Assembly: GCF_003944705.1 (NCBI RefSeq)
Contig: NZ_RWIS01000001.1
Location: 774,796-838,795, forward strand
Direction: 5' to 3'
DNA length: 64,000 bases
Origin: Hymenobacter metallilatus
Lineage (GTDB): Bacteria > Bacteroidota > Bacteroidia > Cytophagales > Hymenobacteraceae
A program made the position numbers and the translations under genes. Of the stretch, positions 42,176 through 49,552 are shown one piece after another. Under the pieces are notes generated by a model. The model worked only from the letters and a program-made list of their open reading frames with translations. It had not been told where the DNA came from and did not search any database. Each line of letters starts with the position of its first letter. The first letter of the stretch is position 1.

Positions 42176-43315
42176 ATGGATTTTCAGCTCACCGAAGAAC
42201 AACTGGCCGTACAGGCCGCCGCGCGCGACTTTGCGCAGAACGAACTGTGGGCCGGCGTAATTGAGCGTGACGAGCACCAGAAGTTTCCTGCTGAGCAGGT
42301 GAAGAAGATGGGCGAGCTGGGCTTTATGGGCATGATGGTTAGCCCCGAGTACGGCGGCGGCGGCATGGACACCGTGAGCTACGTGCTGGCCATGGAAGAA
42401 ATCAGCAAAGTAGATGCTTCCTGCTCCGTTATCATGTCAGTGAACAACTCACTGGTGTGCTGGGGCCTGGAGAAATACGGCACCGAGGAGCAGAAGCAGA
42501 AATACCTGACCCGCTTGGCCTCCGGCGAAATCATTGGGGCGTTTGCCCTGTCAGAGCCCGAGGCTGGCTCGGACGCCACCAGCCAGAGCACCACCGCCGA
42601 AGATAAAGGCGACTATTACCTGCTCAACGGCACCAAAAACTGGATTACCAATGGCTCTTCCGCTTCGGTGTATCTGGTAATTGCCCAAACCGACCCAGAG
42701 AAAAAACACCGTGGCATCAATGCCCTTATTGTGGAGCGGGATACGCCCGGCTTTGTAATTGGCCCGAAAGAAAACAAGCTCGGCATCCGTGGCTCCGACA
42801 CGCACTCCCTCATGTTCACGGACGTGAAGGTGCCCAAGGAAAACCGCATCGGCGAAGACGGCTTCGGCTTTAAGTTCGCTATGCAGGTGCTGGCCGGTGG
42901 CCGCATTGGCATTGCCGCCCAGGCGCTGGGTATTGCTTCCGGGGCCTATGAGCTGTCGTTAAAATATTCGAAAGAGCGCAAGGCTTTCGGGGTGCCTATT
43001 TCGCAGCACCAGGCCATTCAGTTCAAGCTGGCCGATATGGCTACCAACATCGACGCGGCGCGGCTGTTGTGCTTGCAGGCCGCCCACGACAAGGACGCCC
43101 ACCAGGATTACGCTAAATCGGGCGCTATGGCTAAGCTGTTCGCCTCGAAAGTAGCCATGGACACAGCCGTGGAAGCGGTGCAGGTACACGGCGGCTACGG
43201 CTTTGTGAAGGAATTCCACGTGGAGCGCCTGATGCGGGATGCCAAAATCACGCAGATTTACGAGGGAACCTCTGAGATTCAGAAAATTGTAATCTCTCGG
43301 GAAATTCTCAAATAA
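42176..43315 (+). CDS. Acyl-CoA dehydrogenase
   Basis: A 379-residue flavoprotein that oxidises acyl-CoA to trans-2-enoyl-CoA and passes electrons to ETF. Signature 1 is visible in GAFALSEPEAGSDATSQSTT, and the FAD-binding NGTKNWITNG is present. The catalytic base is Glu363 in IYEGTSEIQKIV. Other matches are QVHGGYGFVKEFHVERLMRD. Length and motifs are those of short-chain or butyryl-CoA type enzymes; the exact chain length cannot be fixed. It has its own promoter and terminator. Confidence 0.95.
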   Translation: MDFQLTEEQLAVQAAARDFAQNELWAGVIERDEHQKFPAEQVKKMGELGFMGMMVSPEYGGGGMDTVSYVLAMEEISKVDASCSVIMSVNNSLVCWGLEKYGTEEQKQKYLTRLASGEIIGAFALSEPEAGSDATSQSTTAEDKGDYYLLNGTKNWITNGSSASVYLVIAQTDPEKKHRGINALIVERDTPGFVIGPKENKLGIRGSDTHSLMFTDVKVPKENRIGEDGFGFKFAMQVLAGGRIGIAAQALGIASGAYELSLKYSKERKAFGVPISQHQAIQFKLADMATNIDAARLLCLQAAHDKDAHQDYAKSGAMAKLFASKVAMDTAVEAVQVHGGYGFVKEFHVERLMRDAKITQIYEGTSEIQKIVISREILK

Positions 43316-43348
43316 AGGCTGAATTGCCTAAAAGTCAGACTTGTTGCA

Positions 43349-43379
43349 CAAAACCCAGCCAAATATTGGCTGGGTTTTG
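43349..43379 (+). terminator. Terminator of the acyl-CoA dehydrogenase gene
   Basis: CAAAACCCAGCCAA (43349-43362) and TTGGCTGGGTTTTG (43366-43379) form a perfect 14-bp stem with an ATA loop. The right arm ends in TTTTG and is followed by TGTTTTTG. Confidence 0.85.
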
Positions 43380-43409
43380 TGTTTTTGTGAATTTTTATAT
43401 GTTATTTTG
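43376..43409 (+). promoter_or_regulatory. Candidate promoter of the AraC-family gene
   Basis: TTTG (43376-43379), 22 bp, then TTATTTTG (43402-43409), one mismatch from TAnnTTTG. The -33 box is the last four bases of the preceding terminator stem. Confidence 0.4.
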
Positions 43410-43472
43410 CATTACATAAGTCCGGGGTGCTATTTCCCGGCACATCGAGCTAAGACAAACTGCCCGCCAAAG

Positions 43473-44396
43473 ATGGAAGATTATAATAAAGTAATAGAGT
43501 CGCTGGGGGTTCGCTACATCAAAGCGAAAAACCTGGTACTGCAGCAGCCCTTCACCGTAAAGAACTCTTACGATGTGGGCAATAACCTGATTTTGCTCCA
43601 CAAAGGCCGGATTTCCTTCGGGGATGAGGATCAGGCAGTTGAAGAGGGGGAAATGCTGTTCATTCCGGGTGGCCGGGCCACCAAGGTGACCTACGGCGAA
43701 ACGTCGAGCAAGAGCATTACCAACGACGACCTGATAACCAACAAGGACAAGTTCTTCCACTCCAACTCCAACCTCGACCTGATTGGGGACGCGGAGGAGA
43801 GCCACTCCTTTGTGAGTTTTGAGGCCAAGGTGTTCGATTCAGTGAACTTCTTCGCCTCGTTGGATGTGCCGGCTTTCCTGATTACCGGCAACTCCAAGCT
43901 GGCCAATCTGGTCATCAAAGTGGTAGAGGAAAGCCTGCAGGAGTTGCCTGGCCGGGAACGGCTGATTACGATTTACACCGAGAACATTGTGGTGGAAATC
44001 GTACGCTACATCCTCAAGAACAAGATGTTCGTGGAGCAACTGGCTACCAACAGCACCTACTTCAAGGACCCGCGTCTCATCGACCTGTTCAACTACATCA
44101 AGGAGAACATCGGCGGCGACTTGTCGAACAAGGTGCTGTCGGGTGTGGCCAACGTGAGCGAGGATTATGTGGGCCAGTACTTCAAGATGCTCACCGGCAT
44201 TAACCCCCAGGACTACATTGAGTACCAGCGCATGGAGCGCGCTGTGTTCCTGCTGCGTACCACCAAAAAGAGCATCCGCGACATTGGTAAAGAGGTAGGT
44301 TACAAGGATACTGCCTATTTCTGCCGCCGCTTCAAGATGATGTTTGGTATTCCGGCCGGCAAAATGCGCCGCCGCGAGTCGGCCATGAACATCTAA
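43473..44396 (+). CDS. AraC-family transcriptional regulator
   Basis: A 307-residue regulator. A C-terminal AraC HTH domain (about 205-305) contains LSGVANVSEDYVGQYFKMLTG as the first HTH and SIRDIGKEVGYKDTAYFCRRF as the second. The N-terminal part has a cupin-like ligand fold (ILLHKGRISFGDEDQAVEEGEMLFIPGG). No ligand can be inferred. ATG 43473 is chosen because the upstream frame to 43341 runs through the promoter and terminator. Its proximity to the acyl-CoA dehydrogenase suggests, but does not prove, a regulatory link. Confidence 0.88.
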   Translation: MEDYNKVIESLGVRYIKAKNLVLQQPFTVKNSYDVGNNLILLHKGRISFGDEDQAVEEGEMLFIPGGRATKVTYGETSSKSITNDDLITNKDKFFHSNSNLDLIGDAEESHSFVSFEAKVFDSVNFFASLDVPAFLITGNSKLANLVIKVVEESLQELPGRERLITIYTENIVVEIVRYILKNKMFVEQLATNSTYFKDPRLIDLFNYIKENIGGDLSNKVLSGVANVSEDYVGQYFKMLTGINPQDYIEYQRMERAVFLLRTTKKSIRDIGKEVGYKDTAYFCRRFKMMFGIPAGKMRRRESAMNI

Positions 44397-44419
44397 TCAC
44401 GGATTTTAACGGATTAAGC

Positions 44420-44640
44420 CGGATTTCGCGGATTTTGTAGACGATTCCCGGGCCGGTGGCATACGCTTTGGCTTGTGCCGTACGCCAGCTAGCCGTTTCA
44501 CATCTATAGCAAAAAAGGCTTGCCAATTGGCAAGCCTTTTTTGTGTCTAGAATTTGCCCTGCTGTATTGATTCGGCGTACGCCACAAGCTAAAGCGTGTG
44601 CCACCGGCCCGGGAATCGTCTACAAAATCCGCGAAATCCG
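44420..44640. repeat. 221-bp element with 67-bp inverted repeats
   Basis: The arms 44420-44486 and 44574-44640 are reverse complements with only 3 mismatches in 67 bp. Between them lies a perfect hairpin (44510-44543). The left outer side carries GGATT words at 44401, 44411, 44421 and 44430, spaced 9-10 bp. The right arm overlaps the last 21 bp of the PcrB-like gene. It has no ORF and looks like a MITE or a folded REP-type element. Confidence 0.65.
44510..44543. terminator. Perfect palindromic bidirectional terminator
   Basis: CAAAAAAGGCTTGCC and its complement meet at AATT with no mismatch over 34 bp; six T residues end the stem on each strand. It lies between the converging AraC and PcrB-like genes, inside the larger inverted repeat. 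Confidence 0.85.
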
Positions 44641-45414
44641 CTCAACATTCGTGTAATCAGTGGTCTGGTTGAATTGGTGGACGGTGCGGGCCATTTCGGT
44701 CAGAAAATCGGGGTCTTTTTCAATCTGGTTACCTACCACGAGCACATCGGCGCCGGCCTGTAAGGCAGCGTTGGCCTTTTCGACGGTGTTAATGCCGCCG
44801 CCAACTATAAGGGGCACCTCAATAGCCTGGCGCACGGCCCTGATCATGGCAGGGGAAATAGGGTACATGGCACCGCTACCGCCGTCCAGGTACATCAGGC
44901 GCAGGCCTAACTGCTCACCGGCCATGGCGGTACAGGCCGCAATACTGGGTTTGTCGTAGGGCAGGGGCGTGGTGCCGCTGATGTAGCTGGCCGTGGTCTG
45001 ACGGCCGGTGTCAACCAGCATATAGCCGGTGGGCAGAATCTGGAGGTTACTGGCGCGCAATAGTGGTGCCGCAATAACATGCTGACCAATCAGGAAATCG
45101 GGGTTGCGGCCCGAAATCAAAGAAAGGAGCAGAATACCATCGGCCTGAGCATCAAGGTGCAGGCTGTGGCTGGGAAACAGCAGCACGGGCACGGCCGAAC
45201 GGCTCTTGATAAAACGAATGAGGGCAGCCTGGTGCGTACTCGTCACCAGGCTGCCGCCCACAAAAAAGTAGTCTACTGTATGCTGTTCACTGAGCTGTAT
45301 CAGGCGCTGGCAGCCGGCTTCATCCAGATTATCGGGGTCCAGCAGGACCGCCAGGGACTTCTGGCCGTGTGTCCGGCGTTGGCTCAGGGCATCATACAGG
45401 CTGGTGAGGCGCAT
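44620..45414 (-). CDS. PcrB-type geranylgeranylglyceryl/heptaprenylglyceryl phosphate synthase
   Basis: A 264-residue TIM-barrel prenyltransferase that links a polyprenyl diphosphate to sn-glycerol-1-phosphate. Matches are LAVLLDPDNLDEAGC, VDYFFVGGSLVTS, LLLLSLISGRNPDFLIGQHV, LPTGYMLVDTG, LGLRLMYLDGGSGA and VPLIVGGGINTVEKANAALQAGADVLVVGN. Such ether-lipid-like enzymes are known in Bacteroidota, with an unclear product. ATG 45414 is the family start, 23 bp inside the preceding gene's end. The last seven codons and stop lie inside the inverted-repeat element. Confidence 0.88.
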   Translation of the reverse strand: MRLTSLYDALSQRRTHGQKSLAVLLDPDNLDEAGCQRLIQLSEQHTVDYFFVGGSLVTSTHQAALIRFIKSRSAVPVLLFPSHSLHLDAQADGILLLSLISGRNPDFLIGQHVIAAPLLRASNLQILPTGYMLVDTGRQTTASYISGTTPLPYDKPSIAACTAMAGEQLGLRLMYLDGGSGAMYPISPAMIRAVRQAIEVPLIVGGGINTVEKANAALQAGADVLVVGNQIEKDPDFLTEMARTVHQFNQTTDYTNVERISRIL

Positions 45415-46144
45415 CCGCGTCGTCGTGGTGATAGGTAAAATCAATATCCCGGGTTTCTGGCTCAACGTGCATTGAGCCAGAGGCTGCAAGGTCGGGATTT
45501 TTGAGCATTGGCAAGTAGTCGCCGGCCTTCTTGGCAATATAGGCCATTAGAACGGCCGAAGCCTGGGCGACCAGCATTTTGCCAGTATCGGACTGCAGAA
45601 AGGATTTGACGGCCGAAGCCAGAATGGAGGTAGCCTCCGGAGAACGGGGCGGCACCTGGGACGTTGCCGAGTATGCTGCTGCAGGGTAGCGCACTACCGG
45701 GCCACCCCCGACGGGCTGAAATGGGTCGGCGTCGGTATGATAGACATCGGGCGCAATATCGGCCCGCTCCGAAGCGGGTGCGGTTTGAGGACGGGGCCGG
45801 CTGGCCTGATGGTGGCCCGAGCCAAAGCCCAAATCATCGGCCACGGCCGTATCCACGGCAGTAGGTGTGGAGCGACGGGTACGGGCAGGGGCGGGCCTGA
45901 GGTGGCGGTTGTACTCCTCCTGGTGAGCAGACAGTTCTTTTTTACGCTTACGGCCGCTCAGGGCTTTGCTGAGCAGCCACACGCCTCCTAAAACACCGGC
46001 GCCAATGGCTACATACTTGCTTACTTCCTGGGTTTTGGCTTTAATTTCTTCTACGTCGCCCAGCAGGGCACGCTCGTACTCCTGCTTCTGGCGCTCCAGG
46101 AATTCTTTTTCGTTCTCAAACAGGGGGTTATGCAAGTCGGCCAT
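45392..46144 (-). CDS. Hypothetical membrane-associated protein
   Basis: A 250-residue protein: an N-terminal coiled coil (FENEKEFLERQKQEYERALL), a hydrophobic segment (YVAIGAGVLGGVWLLSKAL), a basic patch (GRKRKKEL), a Pro/Arg/Ala-rich disordered middle, and a C-terminal hydrophobic helix (MLVAQASAVLMAYIAKKAG). It ends in an Asp/His-rich tail. It lies 6 bp downstream of the holin-like gene, a pairing typical of the YqjK/YqjD-like envelope proteins in Gram-negative bacteria. Function unknown. Confidence 0.65.
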   Translation of the reverse strand: MADLHNPLFENEKEFLERQKQEYERALLGDVEEIKAKTQEVSKYVAIGAGVLGGVWLLSKALSGRKRKKELSAHQEEYNRHLRPAPARTRRSTPTAVDTAVADDLGFGSGHHQASRPRPQTAPASERADIAPDVYHTDADPFQPVGGGPVVRYPAAAYSATSQVPPRSPEATSILASAVKSFLQSDTGKMLVAQASAVLMAYIAKKAGDYLPMLKNPDLAASGSMHVEPETRDIDFTYHHDDADAPHQPV

Positions 46145-46150
46145 ACAGGA

Positions 46151-46537
46151 TTAGGCTTGGCGTTTGTCGGATTTATAGATGGTGTTGTTGAGCAGCTTGT
46201 CGGCCAGGCCCTGGAAGAGTTTTTTATCGACTCCTACCACAAAGATGATGAGTAGCAGCAGGTAAAAACCCGCCACAATTCCGAACCCCCAGTAGGGGCT
46301 GTCCAGCACATCATTGAGCAATAAGGCTACAAACAGGTTCAGAAACACGAAGAACAGCAAACCAATAAGAGCCAGCGTGAGGCCGTGTACAGTCCCGACG
46401 AAAGCCGTCTTTGCTTTTTCCTGTGCTTCCAGGCGTACCAAGTCGATGCGGGTATCGAGGTAGCCCATCAGGTTGCCCATGAGGTTGTCGGTACGGGGCG
46501 TTTTGGAGGTGTCGTCTTCGGTGGAGAACAGGGCCAT
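46151..46537 (-). CDS. Phage holin-like family membrane protein (DUF1469/YqjE type)
   Basis: A 128-residue protein with a short amphipathic start (MGYLDTRIDLVRLEAQEKAKTA) and two long membrane helices (TLALIGLLFFVFLNLFVALLL and GIVAGFYLLLLIIFVVGV). The pattern is that of the chromosomal YqjE/Phage_holin_3_6 family; it is not evidence for a prophage. ATG 46537 is used; the frame to 46606 is unrelated. Confidence 0.75.
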   Translation of the reverse strand: MALFSTEDDTSKTPRTDNLMGNLMGYLDTRIDLVRLEAQEKAKTAFVGTVHGLTLALIGLLFFVFLNLFVALLLNDVLDSPYWGFGIVAGFYLLLLIIFVVGVDKKLFQGLADKLLNNTIYKSDKRQA

Positions 46538-46680
46538 AAGGAGAAATTTTGCGGAAAATACTGTTACCAAGTAGCGCAGGCCACACGCAGGTGCTACCAG
46601 TTTCACGGTAGCACCCTCTTACGGAAAAGGGCGCGGCGTGTCTGAAAATTGGCGTACTTTTACTATATACCACTCTCTCG

Positions 46681-47859
46681 TTGAGCCAGAATCATTATAC
46701 GGTACTAGGCGTTTCCGCTTCCGCTTCGGCGCACGACATCAAGGTGGCCTACAAGCGGCTGGCCGTGCAATATCACCCCGACAAGCACGGGGGCAACACG
46801 TTGTACGAGGAGCTGTTTAAGGCGGTAGCCGCTGCCTATCATGTGCTAGGCGACCCGGGCCGGCGGGCTCAATATGATTTTCAGCTACAAGTAGCGGCCC
46901 GGCGGGCCGAGGAAGCCCGGCGCCAGCAACAGTCCCGCACCCACAGCCAGCGCGTGTACGGAGTACCCATGCCGCCGCCGGCCCCCCTGCGTACCCGCCC
47001 TCCGGCCGGAGCTCATGAGCGGCATTACCGCCCCATCCCGCGCCAGAAAGTCAATTTCACCCGCCGCGACTATTGGATGGCTGCCCTGCTGCTGCTGGGG
47101 TTTCTGCTGTTTATTGTATCGGTGAAGATAACCATGGACCATGTATCGGGGGTGCGCAACTACCAGCGGGGCCTGCAGGCCTACGTGGCACACAACTGGG
47201 AAGGCGCGCATAGCTACTTTACTGATGCGCTGCATTTTAAGCCCGGTTATGCTCCGGCCTTGCGGCGGCGCGGCGAGATAGAGCAACTGATACAACAGGA
47301 CTACAGCCAGGCAGAAGCTGACTTTCGGGCGGCCCTGCCCAACGTGCCGCCCCGGCAGCAGGGCCAGCTCTGGCTGCGCATCGGCCAGTGCCGGGCCGCC
47401 CTCCAACACCCCCGGGCTGCACAGGCAGCCTACACCCGCGCCCTGGCCCTGGATACTACGCTGGCCCGGGCCTGGCTGCTGCGGGGCGAGCATCAGTTAT
47501 TTCAGCAACAGCAGTACCGGCAGGCGGCCCGGGCGTTCAGCCGGGGCCTGCGGCACGCGCCGAGGGTGGAGCGCCTACGGGGCAAGCTGCTTACCTTCAG
47601 AGGGCTGGCCTGGTTTAAGCTGAAGCAGTACGAAGCTGCTCAAAACGACTATTGGGAGGTGCTCGGTATTACGCCCCGTAGCGGACAAATCTACTTCTTG
47701 CTGGGGCGGGTGGCCCAGCAGCAGCAACAGCCCGAGCAGGCGTGCACTCTGTTTCGGAAAGCTATTCTGCAGGGTTATGAATTCGCCCGGACCGCTCAGG
47801 ACACCACTTGTGCCTCGGGTCCCACTGCCCGGGCCACCAGCCGCGGTGAAGGCAAATAA
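46681..47859 (+). CDS. J-domain protein with transmembrane helix and TPR domain
   Basis: A 392-residue fusion. Residues 4-67 form a DnaJ J-domain with the HPD triad at 32-34 (YHPDKHGGN). A Pro/Arg-rich linker follows, then a single transmembrane helix (131-150, YWMAALLLLGFLLFIVSVKI), and a TPR-like domain from about 165 to 370 (LQAYVAHNWEGAHSYFTDAL, PRAAQAAYTRALALDT, YEAAQNDYWEVLGI). It should recruit DnaK to the membrane; the TPR part lies on the other side and may bind clients. The start is TTG 46681. TACTTTTA (46655-46662) may be the -7 box. Confidence 0.85.
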   Translation: MSQNHYTVLGVSASASAHDIKVAYKRLAVQYHPDKHGGNTLYEELFKAVAAAYHVLGDPGRRAQYDFQLQVAARRAEEARRQQQSRTHSQRVYGVPMPPPAPLRTRPPAGAHERHYRPIPRQKVNFTRRDYWMAALLLLGFLLFIVSVKITMDHVSGVRNYQRGLQAYVAHNWEGAHSYFTDALHFKPGYAPALRRRGEIEQLIQQDYSQAEADFRAALPNVPPRQQGQLWLRIGQCRAALQHPRAAQAAYTRALALDTTLARAWLLRGEHQLFQQQQYRQAARAFSRGLRHAPRVERLRGKLLTFRGLAWFKLKQYEAAQNDYWEVLGITPRSGQIYFLLGRVAQQQQQPEQACTLFRKAILQGYEFARTAQDTTCASGPTARATSRGEGK

Positions 47860-47860
47860 A

Positions 47861-47888
47861 AAGCCCTTCCTGCGTCCAGGAAGGGCTT
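47861..47888. terminator. Terminator after the J-domain gene
   Basis: AAGCCCTTCCTG (47861-47872) pairs perfectly with CAGGAAGGGCTT (47877-47888). A-runs precede it (AATAAA) and it can act on both strands. Confidence 0.7.
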
Positions 47889-48037
47889 CGAAGTCACAAA
47901 ACATGCCGGCTAATGATTACTGTTGCTACCGCATTGCACTCACTCAGATGGGTAATCGGGTAGGAATAAGGGTACCGTTTCAGGTATAAGACAGGGTAAT
48001 AGTAGTTTCCCCCTAATCGGCCCCGAAAAAAATCCGG

Positions 48038-49549
48038 TTATTTATCCCACCATACCGGCGTTGTCATCAGATCGGGGCCCTGGCGGCTGACAGCCCGTTG
48101 GTAAGCCGCGCTGTTAAGGCGCTGCTCCACGGTGGGATAGCGGAGGCGCAATGGAACTGCGCCGCCGGTTTCGCCGGGGTTGGCGGCGGATCGTAGAACA
48201 GGAAAACCCGTACGGCGATACTCCGCGTAGGCCTCGAAACCGTTGTTACCGAAAAGTGACAGCCATTTTTGGGTAATAATCTGCTCCAGGGCCCGGCCGG
48301 GAGTGAACCGCACGGCCGGATCCTGCAGGTAGGCCCCCACCACGGCGGCATCAGTAATATCTACGAGTGCCAATGCCTCACGCACACCCTGGTAATACCA
48401 TTGCTCTGCCGAGCCAGAGGTGTCCCAGCCGCGTAGGCAAGCCTCAGCCCGCAGAAAGCAAACCTCAGCGTAGGTCAGCAGGTGCTGGTCGTTGGTGGGA
48501 GTGAGGTAGCGCGGGCCGGCGCTGCTGTAGCGGGCGGGGTTGTATTCGGGCAGGGCCAGCTGCGTAGCCGACAAACCGTTGGCCAGCCCTATCCGGGCTG
48601 GATTGGTGGCGGATACGGGTCCCACCAGCACCGGAAGGCGGGGGTCGTGGTAGCGGGTAAGGTAGTCAACCAGCGTAGCGCTGATGCGGGAGTCGTTGAA
48701 GCCCAGCACCACTGACAGCGGATTCTGGTTGATGCGGATGCTGCCGCCCGTATTGTTCATAACAGCCGACTCTTGGCTGCTCTGCATCACCCCATCGGCC
48801 AGGGCAGCGCGGGCCTGCAGGCTGGCTAACAGGGGGCTGGCTTCCGAAAGACGCATGGCCATGCGCAGGCGTAGCGAGTTGGCAAACCGCTGCCAGCGCT
48901 GGTGGGCCAGGGCCGGGGTAGCTACCGGATTGGCCGCTCCGGCATTGGAATACAGCAGATCGGCGGCCCCAAACGTGAGCGGCTGCGTATCATCGAAGGC
49001 GGCGGCGGCTTGCTGCAACTCCTGCAACAGGCTGGTATAGATGGATTGCTGCGAATCATACGCGGGCTGAATTTCCGTTGCGGCTCCCTGGAAAGCCGCG
49101 GTGTACGGAACGTCGCCCCAATAATCGGTGATGCGCTGAAACAGAAACGCCCGCCAGATTCGGGCCATACTCAGGCGGTTTACCTGGGCCGGATCGGCCT
49201 GCACCCGCCCGATAACCTCTTGCACATCCATGCCATATCCGGTGTAAAACGTGGTCCAGAAGGTGGTGGCCCACTGGTCGTTGCTTTCGTACCGGTCGGT
49301 GTTGAAGTGGGGCGTAGAGTTGGCGAAATATTGCACCCACATATTGGCGTGCAGGTGCTCTCCTACCTGGAAGTCGTTGTCGTAGAGGCTGCCATACTTA
49401 AGAGCGCGGGCGAATAGCTGATCGGAGGTTGGCGTGCTGGTGCGGGTGGGGTCGGTGTTGATTTCCTCGAACCTGTCGGTGCAGGCCGGCAGCAGAGCCA
49501 GCAGCAGCGGAACGGTACGGCGCAACACAACAGACTGAACGGCAGGCAT
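48038..49549 (-). CDS. SusD/RagB family nutrient-binding outer-membrane lipoprotein
   Basis: A 503-residue lipoprotein (lipobox LLPAC, Cys23) of the SusD-like group, with FEEINTDPTR near the N-terminus and TPR-like helices around. The C-terminal signature LLTYAEVCFLRAEACLRGW is characteristic. It would sit on the cell surface as the lid over the SusC barrel. The start of this gene is 3 bp after the susC stop, so the two are co-expressed. The nutrient is not evident, since no glycosidase or peptidase is adjacent. Confidence 0.9.
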   Translation of the reverse strand: MPAVQSVVLRRTVPLLLALLPACTDRFEEINTDPTRTSTPTSDQLFARALKYGSLYDNDFQVGEHLHANMWVQYFANSTPHFNTDRYESNDQWATTFWTTFYTGYGMDVQEVIGRVQADPAQVNRLSMARIWRAFLFQRITDYWGDVPYTAAFQGAATEIQPAYDSQQSIYTSLLQELQQAAAAFDDTQPLTFGAADLLYSNAGAANPVATPALAHQRWQRFANSLRLRMAMRLSEASPLLASLQARAALADGVMQSSQESAVMNNTGGSIRINQNPLSVVLGFNDSRISATLVDYLTRYHDPRLPVLVGPVSATNPARIGLANGLSATQLALPEYNPARYSSAGPRYLTPTNDQHLLTYAEVCFLRAEACLRGWDTSGSAEQWYYQGVREALALVDITDAAVVGAYLQDPAVRFTPGRALEQIITQKWLSLFGNNGFEAYAEYRRTGFPVLRSAANPGETGGAVPLRLRYPTVEQRLNSAAYQRAVSRQGPDLMTTPVWWDK

Positions 49550-49552
49550 CAG

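Noticed and set aside
46151..46537. Holin-like protein as evidence of a prophage
   Set aside because: The family is a common chromosomal envelope protein and no other phage gene is nearby.
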